64,000 bases of DNA from CAVZZV01 sp963779845 (GTDB lineage: Bacteria; Bacteroidota; Bacteroidia; Bacteroidales; GCA-2748055), in NCBI GenBank assembly GCA_963779845.1, contig CAVZZV010000006.1:620001-684000 (forward strand), given 5' to 3'. The position numbers were made by a program, and so were the translations under genes. The notes beneath the pieces are model-generated. The model saw nothing but the letters and a program-made list of their open reading frames with translations, had not been told where the DNA came from and searched no databases. Shown here piece by piece: positions 53,274 through 60,521 of this stretch; the stretch's first letter is position 1; the number at the start of each line of letters is the position of its first letter.

Positions 53274-53786
53274 TTATTTTATAAATTTAAAATCTCCATG
53301 CCCTCTGTATACTTTGCTTTCATAATACAATTTATAATAAACACGAAAAAGCTGATTGTTTTTGAAAAATGAATCGTTAAATTTAATGCGCGAGTTTTCT
53401 TGATAATCATGCTTATAATAGATGTTTAAATTGCTATCTACTATTCTAATATCGGAATACATTGAAGGAAAAGACAGATTCATAATTTCTCCACCTTTTG
53501 CAGGGTTTGGGTAGCAAGATACTAAAGCTAAGATCGGCAAGGGAGATTGCTCGGTAGGTAATAGAAGTTCCGGATTGTCTTGGTTAAAAAGGTTTTCAAC
53601 AAATTGTGGCCATATATCATCGAATCTCCAGTCTGTTTGATCCACCTTACCAGTTGAATTTGCATATAAGTCGCGCTCCGTGATTCCAGATATTGTAATC
53701 AAACCATCCTGTTTATCATCCTTTTTACAACCGAAGTTTAATGATAAAAATAAAGTCAGGAAAATAATGCTTGCTATTGCTTTCAT
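53274..53786 (-). CDS. Secreted lipoprotein of unknown function
   Basis: This 170-residue protein starts MKAIASIIFLTLFLSLNFGCKKDDKQ, a lipobox with the cysteine at C20. The remaining 150 residues (PLPILALVSCYPNPAKGGEIMNLSFPSMYSDIRIVDSNLNIYYKHDYQENSRIKFNDSFF) contain a CYPNPAKG element like the beginning of type IX sorting domains, but no full domain follows. It is anchored in a membrane and is alone in its cassette. Confidence 0.72.
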   Translation of the reverse strand: MKAIASIIFLTLFLSLNFGCKKDDKQDGLITISGITERDLYANSTGKVDQTDWRFDDIWPQFVENLFNQDNPELLLPTEQSPLPILALVSCYPNPAKGGEIMNLSFPSMYSDIRIVDSNLNIYYKHDYQENSRIKFNDSFFKNNQLFRVYYKLYYESKVYRGHGDFKFIK

Positions 53787-53831
53787 ATCTATAATTATTA
53801 GATAAGTGTCGTAGTAGTTATTTTAACTTGC

Positions 53832-53958
53832 AGCCAACGTATCGGCTGTATGTTCCGTTGCCTCCGGTTTATCTTATTAGTTTTAATAATTTATCTAAGG
53901 TATGGTTAAATTTCATTTTAACGATGGTCTGGCAATGGAATATGACAGCCTGTTAGCG
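53832..53958 (-). repeat. attC site 23 (subfamily B)
   Basis: Left arm AGCCAACGTATCGGCTGTATG, right arm ATGACAGCCTGTTAGCG, with the B spacer. It follows the first copy of the short repeated cassette. Confidence 0.93.
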
Positions 53959-54011
53959 AACGTAGGTATGTCATTATCCGGATATTTTTCATCAAAATCT
54001 TTTTTAGTCAT
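53913..54011 (-). CDS. Possible 32-residue ORF of the repeated short cassette (copy 1)
   Basis: ATG at 54011 starts MTKKDFDEKYPDNDIPTFAN, then the frame runs into the attC (RLSYSIARPSLK) and stops at 53913. A different open frame without a start (FGKYHRELPAFIKQERKSHI...SISNNKII) ends in TGA that overlaps this ATG by 4 bases, like coupled genes. Identical starts occur at 56023, 56325 and 58616. Whether any is translated is not known. Confidence 0.35.
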   Translation of the reverse strand: MTKKDFDEKYPDNDIPTFANRLSYSIARPSLK

Positions 54012-54140
54012 ATGATTTTATTGTTTGAAATAGATTCCAGGGTCTTTCTAATATGTGATTTTCTCTCTTGTTTTATAAACGCTGGTAATTCGCGATGATA
54101 CTTTCCAAATCTATTTCACCGGAGTGACTATGTTCGCTAA
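53953..54140 (-). repeat. Short repeated cassette, copy 1
   Basis: About 185 bp between two attC sites, repeated at 55965-56152, 56267-56454 and 58559-58746 with only a few base changes. It has no normal-size gene, only the possible 32-residue ORF. Confidence 0.9.
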
Positions 54141-54259
54141 CGGACGGCTGTATGTTCCGTTGCCTCCGGTTTATCTTATTAATTTTAATATTTATCTAAG
54201 GTATGGTTAAATTTCATTTTAACGATAATCTGGCAATGGAATATGACAGCCTGTTAGAG
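54135..54259 (-). repeat. attC site 24 (B with A-like left end)
   Basis: The left end CGCTAACGGACGGCTGTATG carries the GGACGG of subfamily A joined to the GGCTGTATG of B; the right arm is pure B (ATGACAGCCTGTTAGAG). It looks like a recombinant. It ends the HigBA cassette at 54268. Confidence 0.92.
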
Positions 54260-54267
54260 CAAGTACG

Positions 54268-54579
54268 CTAAAGATCAATTGATATTTTAACCTTACCGCC
54301 AAGCCCTTTCTCAACGATATCATATAAGGTTTTAAGCGTCAAATTACTTCCATCATTTTCAATTCTCGAGATGTAAGTTCTCTTTTTATCAACCAATTCA
54401 GCTAATTGTTCTTGAGTCAGTTTTTTTTCCTCTCTGGCTTTACGAAGAAGTACTCCAATCTTTATTGATTCAAAATCTCTTTCAAGTTGATCTCTTCTTT
54501 CTGTACCCCGTTTACCATAAACTGTATCTTTAATATCCTTCCAACTTTTGGTATCCATATTATCTTGATTTTTCTTCAT
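54268..54579 (-). CDS. higA: XRE-family HigA antitoxin
   Basis: This 103-residue protein reads MDTKSWKDIKDTVYGKRGTERRDQLERDFESIKIGVLLRKAREEKKLTQEQLAELVDKKRTYISRIENDGSNLTLKTLYDIVEKG after a short start. It is an XRE helix-turn-helix antitoxin of the Gp49-pair group. It overlaps the toxin stop by 20 bp. Confidence 0.92.
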   Translation of the reverse strand: MKKNQDNMDTKSWKDIKDTVYGKRGTERRDQLERDFESIKIGVLLRKAREEKKLTQEQLAELVDKKRTYISRIENDGSNLTLKTLYDIVEKGLGGKVKISIDL

Positions 54580-54904
54580 AATACATATTCATTAATTGAA
54601 TTGCTTTAGTAACCTCCCTTGGTGGTGTTTTTTGAGTTTTCTTTGAAAATCCGTTTAAAAGAATTACAAGCTTCCCTTGATCAAAAAAGCAAAAAACTCT
54701 CCAGATATTTGAGGCTAATTGAATTCTTGCCTCATACAATCCATCTGTACCTTTAATTGATTTCAAATACTTCGAAGGTACTCGCTCATAAGTCTCAATT
54801 ATTTCAATGACCTTAAAGATTTTATCCTGGACTTTTTTATTCTGTTTTAATAGGAAAGTCTCAAAATAGTCTTTATAAGCGATTACTTCTCGAACTCTAT
54901 TCAT
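54560..54904 (-). CDS. higB: Gp49-like HigB toxin
   Basis: This 114-residue toxin reads VIAYKDYFETFLLKQNKKVQDKIFKVIEII, KGTDGLYEARIQLASNIWRVFCFFDQGKLVILLNGFSKKTQKTPPREVTKAIQLM, the complete Gp49-like pattern. It comes first in the operon and is followed by its antitoxin. Confidence 0.92.
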   Translation of the reverse strand: MNRVREVIAYKDYFETFLLKQNKKVQDKIFKVIEIIETYERVPSKYLKSIKGTDGLYEARIQLASNIWRVFCFFDQGKLVILLNGFSKKTQKTPPREVTKAIQLMNMYYEEKSR

Positions 54905-54975
54905 GCCACAAAGGTAACTTATAAGTTACGTATTTCAAAATCTTTTTTATAGCGATAAAGCTTGGGGAGTATTTG

Positions 54976-55110
54976 CTCTAACGTATCGCGGTATGCACTG
55001 TACCGGCGTACGGAGCGTATGTTTTCGGGTTTTAGATTAAAAGCTAATTTATAAATAATTTCGTTCTCTAATGCGATTATCCAGGTATAGTGTATAACCG
55101 CTTGTTAGTA
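54976..55110 (-). repeat. attC site 25
   Basis: Variant. Left arm CTCTAACGTATCGCGGTATG, right arm GTATAACCGCTTGTTAGTA, inside CACTGTACCGG/CCAGGTATAGTG. It ends the decayed cassette at 55119. Confidence 0.9.
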
Positions 55111-55118
55111 TGCCGTAT

Positions 55119-55826
55119 CTAGTTTACTTTTTCAAAAATCATTTGTTCTTTGAAAGAGTTTATGGTTTTGTATTTTCCTTCAAAATGAAGCTCCTTAGCT
55201 GAGCCATATTCAATAATCAGATATCCATAATTATCAACTCCAATCAAATATGTGCCTCCAAATACGAACCCAAATTTGGAATAATCTAAAAATCTTCCCT
55301 CAACTAACTTATATTTAAGATTCCATTTTTTATATTTATCCGAACCCTTATGTTTAAAATATTCGATACTATTTATTATCAGTAAAAACAACAAACCCAT
55401 CATCTAAATTATTCATACTGAGTATAGTGTCAATCTCTGACCATACTTTGAGTGGTATATGAAATAGAATCTTTAAAATTTATTGTTCTATCCAAAACAT
55501 GTCTTCCAAATTCCAATAATCTGTTTTGGATTAGTGATTATCGTACTTGTATCCAACCTTGCATGAAGTTTCTCATATTGTTGAAATTGAACAATTGAAT
55601 TATTTATCTTTTGGATTAAGATTATTTCAAAATGCTTAATATATTCATTTTCCCATTTATCAAAATTATTTGATGGTAAAATCAAATCATAGTCTATGGA
55701 AAAATCTTGAAAATTTTTAGGATATAAAGCTTCAGAGTTTCTATCTGGCTCTATTTTTTGTCCAAATGATGCAAAGAGAAAAAAAAGGACAATAAAATTG
55801 ATAATGAAAAATGTTCTTTTATTCAT
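55119..55826 (-). pseudogene. Decayed secreted protein gene
   Basis: Four pieces of one protein are found in shifted frames from right to left. They are a signal peptide and N-terminal part (MNKRTFFIINFIVLFFLF...ending IIGIWKTCFG), then LDRTINFKDSISYTTQSMV, then SEIDTILSMNNLDDGFVVFTD, then YFKHKGSDKYKKWNLKYKLVEGRF...GGTYLIGVDNYGYLIIEYG to the stop at 55119. At least three frameshifts make it non-functional. I do not recognise the family. Two open stretches (55119-55403 and 55488-55826) are its longest remains. Confidence 0.75.
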
Positions 55827-55843
55827 GAGTTTATTAATATGGC

Positions 55844-55970
55844 ATACAACGTATCGGCTGTATGTTCCGTTGCCTCCGGTTTATCTTATTAATTTTAATA
55901 ATTTATCTAAGGTATGGTTAAATTTCATTTTAACGATAGTCTGGCAATGGAATATGACAGCCTGTTAGCG
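55844..55970 (-). repeat. attC site 26 (subfamily B)
   Basis: Left arm ATACAACGTATCGGCTGTATG, right arm ATGACAGCCTGTTAGCG. It follows the second copy of the short repeated cassette. Confidence 0.93.
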
Positions 55971-56152
55971 AACGTAGGTATGTCATTATCCGGATATTTT
56001 TCATCAAAATCTTTTTTAGTCATATGATTTTATTGTTTGAAATAGATTCCAAGGTCTTTCTAATATGTGATGTTCTCTCTTGTTTTATAAACGCTGGTAA
56101 TTCGCGATGATACTTTCCAAATCTATTTCACCGGAGTGACTATGTTCGCTAA
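55965..56152 (-). repeat. Short repeated cassette, copy 2
   Basis: Nearly identical to the copy at 53953, differing at a few bases (for example AAGG for AGGG near 56052). The possible 32-residue ORF starts at 56023. It is followed on the minus strand by attC 26. Confidence 0.9.
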
Positions 56153-56272
56153 CGTATCGGCTGTATGTTCCGTTGCCTCCGGTTTATCTTATTAGTTTTA
56201 ATATTTATCTAAGGTATGGTTAAATTTCATTTTAACGATAGTCTGGCAATGGAATATGACAGCCTGTTAGCG
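56147..56272 (-). repeat. attC site 27 (subfamily B)
   Basis: Left arm CGCTAACGTATCGGCTGTATG, right arm ATGACAGCCTGTTAGCG. Practically the same sequence as sites 26 and 28. Confidence 0.93.
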
Positions 56273-56454
56273 AACGTAGGTATGTCATTATCCGGATATT
56301 TTTCATCAAAATCTTTTTTAGTCATATGATTTTATTGTTTGAAATAGATTCCAGGGTCTTTCTAATATGTAATTTTCTCTCTTGTTTTATAAACGCTGGT
56401 AATTCGCGATGATACTTTCCAAATCTATTTCACCGGAGTGACTATGTTCGCTAA
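56267..56454 (-). repeat. Short repeated cassette, copy 3
   Basis: It matches copy 4 at 58559 best (both have GTAATTTTC near the centre). The possible ORF starts at 56325. Copies 2 and 3 are directly next to each other, separated only by an attC. Confidence 0.9.
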
Positions 56455-56574
56455 CGTATCGGCTGTATGTTCCGTTGCCTCCGGTTTATCTTATTAATTT
56501 TAATATTTATCTAAGGTATGGTTAAATTTCATTTTAACGATAGTCTGGCAATGGAATATGACAGCCTGTTAGCA
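56449..56574 (-). repeat. attC site 28 (subfamily B)
   Basis: Left arm CGCTAACGTATCGGCTGTATG, right arm ATGACAGCCTGTTAGCA. It ends the HigBA cassette at 56583. Confidence 0.93.
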
Positions 56575-56582
56575 ACAGGTGG

Positions 56583-56903
56583 TTAAAATGCAAATTCAGG
56601 ATTATCATCTGTTTCAATCCGTAATTTAACTTTTGCTTTCATTGCCTGGAAAACTTTCATTATTGTCGAAATCGATGCACTATGATTTCCATGTTCAAGC
56701 TTTGAAATTTGAGCCCGTTTCACGCCGATTAATTCTCCAAGCTGGGATTGAGTCAAGTCATTCTTAATTCTTAATTGCTTAATTTTTTCTCCGATCAATT
56801 CCATTTTTAAATCAAACTCATACTCGTCTCTCTCAGGAGTACCCTTTTCTCCGAAGTACTTTTCTTCTAAATCTTCGAATTTTGCGTATTTTTTTGTTTT
56901 CAT
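56583..56903 (-). CDS. higA: XRE-family HigA antitoxin
   Basis: This 106-residue protein reads KFEDLEEKYFGEKGTPERDEYEFDLKMELIGEKIKQLRIKNDLTQSQLGELIGVKRAQISKLEHGNHSASISTIMKVFQAM, the HTH antitoxin of the Gp49-pair group. The orphan antitoxin at 46392 is its nearest match in the window (shared SKLExxxxxxxIS and FxAxKAKVxxxIE ending). It follows its toxin by 12 bp. Confidence 0.92.
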   Translation of the reverse strand: MKTKKYAKFEDLEEKYFGEKGTPERDEYEFDLKMELIGEKIKQLRIKNDLTQSQLGELIGVKRAQISKLEHGNHSASISTIMKVFQAMKAKVKLRIETDDNPEFAF

Positions 56904-56915
56904 ATATTATGAGTT

Positions 56916-57263
56916 TTAAACTAATCCTTTAAAATATTTTTCTTTAATCATCACGGCTTTTTCAATATCTTGTTTTGGAGTTTTGTTTGTTTTTTTAATC
57001 AACCCATTTGTGCAAACAATCAAAGTTTCTGTTGCACCTGAACTATCCCAAAAAGCAAATAGCCGAAAGAACTTATTACTATCCTTGATCCGAAATTCAA
57101 AAATATCTTTCGAGCCTTTCAGTTTCTCAAACCAATCTCCATAAATCCTCAGTTGAGTTTTACGTATTGCATAAAACATTTTCTTTTTTGCTGATTTCTC
57201 AATCATGTCAATAAACTTTTCTGCATCTGGAAGCAGAATTATTTCAATAGGTTTAATCATCAA
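56916..57263 (-). CDS. higB: Gp49-like HigB toxin
   Basis: This 115-residue toxin reads EIILLPDAEKFIDMIEKSAKKKMFYAIRKTQ, FEKLKGSKDIFEFRIKDSNKFFRLFAFWDSSGATETLIVCTNGLIKKTNKTPKQDIEKAVMIKEKYF. It is the Gp49-like HigB fold and the most divergent of the four intact copies. It probably resembles the toxin that was lost next to the orphan antitoxin at 46392. Confidence 0.92.
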   Translation of the reverse strand: MMIKPIEIILLPDAEKFIDMIEKSAKKKMFYAIRKTQLRIYGDWFEKLKGSKDIFEFRIKDSNKFFRLFAFWDSSGATETLIVCTNGLIKKTNKTPKQDIEKAVMIKEKYFKGLV

Positions 57264-57350
57264 ACTGTTTTACGCAAATTTATGTAAATGTTTCCATATT
57301 CAGAAACAATGAAATGATTTTTGTTTAGGGAAGGGTGCCACACCACTTGT

Positions 57351-57481
57351 TGCTAACGGATGGCGGTATATGCAGGGCGGAATTCAGCGCTACTACCTTC
57401 CGAATTTGTAGAATGCTAATTAAAGATAATAAATTTCAAATTAGCAGAAAACCCCGCATTGCATATGACCGCTTGTTATGG
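57351..57481 (-). repeat. attC site 29
   Basis: Variant. Left arm TGCTAACGGATGGCGGTATA, right arm ATATGACCGCTTGTTATGG, inside TGCAGGGCGG/CCCCGCATTGCA. It ends the T9SS cargo cassette. Confidence 0.92.
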
Positions 57482-57490
57482 GCTGTAATC

Positions 57491-58420
57491 CTATTGAATA
57501 ATAAATTTAGTGTGATAAACCTGATTCCTTTTATCTATTAATTCCACAATAAACAGCCCTTTCTTCATAATTTCTTTATCAATATATACTATCTCATTTA
57601 CTTTAATTGGAAAAGTATTGACAAGGCTACCATATTCATTATAAATATTGGCTTTGATGGCTACAATATGCGCAGGATAATCAATATACGATTTGCCAAC
57701 AACAGGATTTGGAATTACTGAAATCATATCAGTTGTTTGAAAAGCTGAGACCTCTGAGACCAGGTTGCATCTAAAACACTCTGAATCTGACGAATATTGA
57801 TATATGGTAAAAGCATTTTCCACATAGCATATAAGTTTATATCCATGCTTTTCCCAGTGCCTGTTGATGGGTGCAAATAGTCCATAAATACTTCCAATAC
57901 CTTCTATCCAACGGTCGAACATATATCCCTGTAAATCAAAACGTTTTCTGAAACTACCATCAATTAGAACAGAATCAATATCAGTTACTTCTGCTGTATA
58001 TTGATAATCCTTTCCATTTATATAAACAGTATCTCCAACATTCAAAGAAAAATCATATAAGGTCCGGACGACCGAATCAGCAGTGGCGATATAAAATACT
58101 CTCTTATTACTATCTGTTCTCAAGGCTCCAACATAGTCATTTGTTTGTAAAGGACCACTACTGTATTTAAATTCGCAGTCTCCAATTTGATAATAAGATG
58201 AATACCAGGTTTTGAATAGTTTATGAAAAACCACTCCATTTATCAAAGTATCTCCTCTTGCTTCAATTCGTTCAACATTTTGTGTATTTGAAATATCCTC
58301 AAGATTGAACTCTGAATTATTCCATTGAGCACCATTCGCCGGAATAGGAAATTCTTGAGAAAAGATCAGCTTAACCGGAATTAATAATAAAATAATTAGA
58401 AGGATTATTGAATACCTCAT
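57491..58420 (-). CDS. Secreted cargo protein with type IX sorting domain
   Basis: This 309-residue cassette protein has a signal peptide (1-21, ending KLIFSQ), a beta-rich central part with several cysteines (GDCEFKYSS, SDSECFRCNL), and a C-terminal type A sorting domain from about 230: MISVIPNPVVGKSYIDYP, IYNEYGSLVNTF, EIMKKGLFIVELIDKRNQVYHTKFIIQ. It is exported through the outer membrane by the T9SS and processed there. Function unknown. Its presence as a cassette shows the array also holds host-type envelope traits. Confidence 0.85.
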   Translation of the reverse strand: MRYSIILLIILLLIPVKLIFSQEFPIPANGAQWNNSEFNLEDISNTQNVERIEARGDTLINGVVFHKLFKTWYSSYYQIGDCEFKYSSGPLQTNDYVGALRTDSNKRVFYIATADSVVRTLYDFSLNVGDTVYINGKDYQYTAEVTDIDSVLIDGSFRKRFDLQGYMFDRWIEGIGSIYGLFAPINRHWEKHGYKLICYVENAFTIYQYSSDSECFRCNLVSEVSAFQTTDMISVIPNPVVGKSYIDYPAHIVAIKANIYNEYGSLVNTFPIKVNEIVYIDKEIMKKGLFIVELIDKRNQVYHTKFIIQ

Positions 58421-58437
58421 GTTTTAAATTTTATAGC

Positions 58438-58564
58438 CCATAACGTATCGGCTGTATGTTCCGTTGCCTCCGGTTTATCTTATTAGTTTTAATAATTTAT
58501 CTAAGGTATGGTTAAATTTCATTTTAACGATAGTCTGGCAATGGAATATGACAGCCTGTTAGCG
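58438..58564 (-). repeat. attC site 30 (subfamily B)
   Basis: Left arm CCATAACGTATCGGCTGTATG, right arm ATGACAGCCTGTTAGCG. It follows the fourth copy of the short repeated cassette on the minus strand. Confidence 0.93.
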
Positions 58565-58746
58565 AACGTAGGTATGTCATTATCCGGATATTTTTCATCA
58601 AAATCTTTTTTAGTCATATGATTTTATTGTTTGAAATAGATTCCAGGGTCTTTCTAATATGTAATTTTCTCTCTTGTTTTATAAACGCTGGTAATTCGCG
58701 ATGATACTTTCCAAATCTATTTCATCGGAGTGACTATGTTCGCTAA
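58559..58746 (-). repeat. Short repeated cassette, copy 4
   Basis: Same as copy 3 except for a few bases (CATCGG for CACCGG near 58725). The possible ORF starts at 58616. It is the only copy whose right side neighbour is not a subfamily B site. Confidence 0.9.
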
Positions 58747-58873
58747 CGTATCGGCTGTATGTTTAGAGCCGGCATTCGAAGGTTTTATTTTCACTACCTA
58801 AATTAAACAAAATTCGGGAAACTTACTTCATCCCAAAAATCACCCCAGGCTTTAAATATACAGCATGTTAGAG
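58741..58873 (-). repeat. attC site 31
   Basis: Mixed type. Left arm CGCTAACGTATCGGCTGTATG like subfamily B, then TTTAGAGCCGGCATTCGAAG like A; right arm TTAAATATACAGCATGTTAGAG with CCAGGCT inside. It ends the DUF5615 cassette. Confidence 0.88.
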
Positions 58874-58884
58874 TACGTGCGTTT

Positions 58885-59226
58885 TTAATCAAGCTCCAGA
58901 CAACTTATTTCTTTATAATCAGAATTTTCCAGGAATTCCTTTATCAGGATATTGTTTTCTCGAATTATTTTTTCCAGTGATTTTGTAGAGGTATTTCCCA
59001 TTCTCAGCCAAATAATTTTGGGAGGTGATCCCCTAACCAAACTTAGATCATAGAAATCGGAATCAAAAGTGACAATACAGTAATGGTTCTCTCTTGCATA
59101 GTCCCATATTTGACGATCTGTTGAATTTTCAAGCTTTAGATTTCTAACTTGTTTTGATTCCGGGAAAATATCTTCAAGAAGTTGTGTGATTCGATATGAG
59201 ATATTTTGATCGAAAAGAAGATTCAT
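58885..59226 (-). CDS. DUF5615 PIN-like toxin
   Basis: This 113-residue protein reads MNLLFDQNISYRITQLLEDIFPESKQVRNLKLENSTDRQIWDYARENHYCIVTFDSDFYDLSLVRGSPPKIIWLRMGN, the DUF5615 fold, with acidic residues D6 and the TFDSDF site of a PIN-like nuclease. It is second in the operon, 4-bp overlap with the DUF433 antitoxin. A type II toxin that probably cuts RNA. Confidence 0.9.
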   Translation of the reverse strand: MNLLFDQNISYRITQLLEDIFPESKQVRNLKLENSTDRQIWDYARENHYCIVTFDSDFYDLSLVRGSPPKIIWLRMGNTSTKSLEKIIRENNILIKEFLENSDYKEISCLELD

Positions 59227-59447
59227 GACTTAATACGAATTTTTCTTTCCCTTTCAGCTGCGAAAGATAAACATGCTGATATATCTTCTTCGGTAATTTC
59301 AGGAAAATCTGCAGTAATTTCCTTTTTTGTCATACCAGATGCCAGCCAACTTAGCACGTCATACACTGAAATGCGAGTATCACGAATACAAGGCTTTCCG
59401 AATCTTTTTTCGGGATTTATTGTAATGATATTTTGATAATTGGTCAT
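59223..59447 (-). CDS. DUF433 antitoxin
   Basis: A protein of 74 residues from the ATG at 59447 (MTNYQNIITINPEKRFGKPCIRDTRISVYDVLSWLASGMTKKEITADFPEITEEDISACLSFAAERE). This is a complete DUF433 protein, a helix-turn-helix-like antitoxin. A longer open frame up to 59642 reads into the attC and is not coding. It pairs with the following DUF5615 gene. Confidence 0.92.
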   Translation of the reverse strand: MTNYQNIITINPEKRFGKPCIRDTRISVYDVLSWLASGMTKKEITADFPEITEEDISACLSFAAERERKIRIKS

Positions 59448-59495
59448 ACTACAAATATAACATAATTTTCGTGTTTTGGTTTTCTTACGCATGTA

Positions 59496-59626
59496 CTCTA
59501 ACGGACAGCTATATGCGCCGTGCGGGATTTCAAAGCATTTTCTTGTCAAACTACAGTAAAGTTTGATTGAAAAACTGTCGCTCGAATACGCTATATCCCC
59601 CGCATGGCGTATATAGCATGTTGTAA
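59496..59626 (-). repeat. attC site 32 (first of the visible array)
   Basis: Variant. Left arm CTCTAACGGACAGCTATATG, right arm TATATAGCATGTTGTAA, inside GCCGTGCGGG/CCCGCATGGC. It is the site nearest to the likely integrase side and ends the cassette that an IS21-type element has cut. Confidence 0.9.
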
Positions 59627-59634
59627 GCTGGCTG

Positions 59635-59926
59635 TCATTCATTTTTGTTATTCATCAATCGATTAATATTCACCCCAAAAGTCAGGCTGAAATATTTATC
59701 ATTTATTGCTAAACCATTTGATTCTAAGTTGTTTGTCAAGGCAGGATTATAATCCATATCAATAAATATTAGGTCTTTGTATGTAACCCCGAAACCGATT
59801 ATTGCTCCCAATGTAAATTTATAGAAATCATTATACAGGTCAGTGTTCAATTCATGGTCTTCTCCTTGAAAATCAAGAATTACACCACGATAATCCAATA
59901 AATAATCTCCACGCTGGATATTTCGG
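59635..59926 (-). pseudogene. C-terminal fragment of an outer-membrane beta-barrel cassette gene
   Basis: The frame begins at the IS21 end (IQRGDYLLDYRGVILDFQ) and runs 90-odd codons to 59635: FYKFTLGAIIGFGVTYKDL and NDKYFSLTFGVNINRLM. It is the last three or four strands of a small outer-membrane barrel (PorT-like). The first part was lost through the insertion. An internal TTG (59898) could start a short piece, but it would lack a signal peptide. Confidence 0.75.
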
Positions 59927-60001
59927 TGATACTGACCCCCAATTCGGCCATACTGACCCCCTTCAGGTTTTAAATCAAAGAACAGATACGAACTGACATT
60001 A

Positions 60002-60400
60002 TTACCGTTTTCTTCTTAAACTTTCTCCTTTAAGTTCCATCCTATATGAAGTATGCACCATTCGATCCAAAATTGCATCAGCAATGGTTGCTTCACTTAT
60101 GATATCATACCAGCTTGCAATGGGTAACTGACTTGCTATTATCGTTGATTTTTTGCCATGTCTATCTTCAATAATTTCCATCAAGTCGAACTGCTGCTGC
60201 TGTTCCATGTTTGTTAGCCCAAAATCGTCCAGGATAAACAAGGATGTTTTTGCAATTTTATCAAAAAATTTCAAGATGTTACCCTCTAAGCGGGCCATTT
60301 TTATTCTTAACATAAATTTTTGCGTATTAAAATATGCCACACTGTATCCATGTGAACATGCGTGATGGCCTAATGCCGAAGCCAGGAAGCTTTTTCCGCA
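60002..60400 (-). pseudogene. istB: IstB ATPase (IS21 helper), C-terminal part
   Basis: From the CGKS of the Walker A motif, this piece continues SFLASALGHHACSHGYSVAY, LFILDDFGL (Walker B) and IIASQLPIASWYD to KGESLRRKR, the end of an IstB of about 245 residues. The first half with GATGCG is at 63902-64000. The RIT element splits the gene between these parts. A joined copy would read GATGCGKSFLASALG, so the element inserted cleanly into the P-loop codons. Confidence 0.9.
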
Positions 60401-60426
60401 GATTATGTAAAGTTTTACATAATCTT

Positions 60427-60456
60427 GGTTATGTAAAGCAAATAATAATGTAAAGT
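60427..60456 (+). repeat. RIT left inverted repeat
   Basis: It pairs with 63874-63903 in inverted orientation, 29 of 30 bases equal. Next to it, TTTACATAA (60414-60422) and TTATGTAAA (60429-60437) face each other across a 6-base spacer, like a tyrosine recombinase core site. Confidence 0.85.
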
Positions 60457-60521
60457 ATATCACATAAAGCATTGTAATTCAACAATGCGGTAGCGTTCTA
60501 CTTTACATTATTTTTTCACTT

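Larger units (their letters stand above)
34124..59626 (-). mobile_element. Chromosomal integron cassette array
   Basis: Imperfect palindromes of about 125-135 bp recur between genes. Each starts with YAAC-type bases on the plus strand (often CTAACGGACGGCGGTARG) and ends with its bulged complement and GTTRRRY (for example CCTACCGCTTGTTAGCA). All gene ends face the same side, so on the minus strand each gene is followed by its site, exactly as in gene-cassette/attC units. Thirty sites are complete, plus one degenerate and one half site. Most cassettes hold toxin-antitoxin pairs. The array is visibly more AT-rich than the chromosome to its left. No integrase gene and no attI are seen. By orientation the platform would lie right of the window. 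Confidence 0.9.

Noticed and set aside
34124..59626. The palindromic repeats read as a CRISPR array or as REP elements
   Set aside because: Spacing is gene-sized, arms are imperfect with unpaired bases, cores are AAC/GTT, and each lies behind the stop of a gene. Integron attC fits far better.
59447..59642. Long N-terminal extension of the DUF433 antitoxin
   Set aside because: The extension is the attC sequence read as protein; the family start at 59447 is normal.
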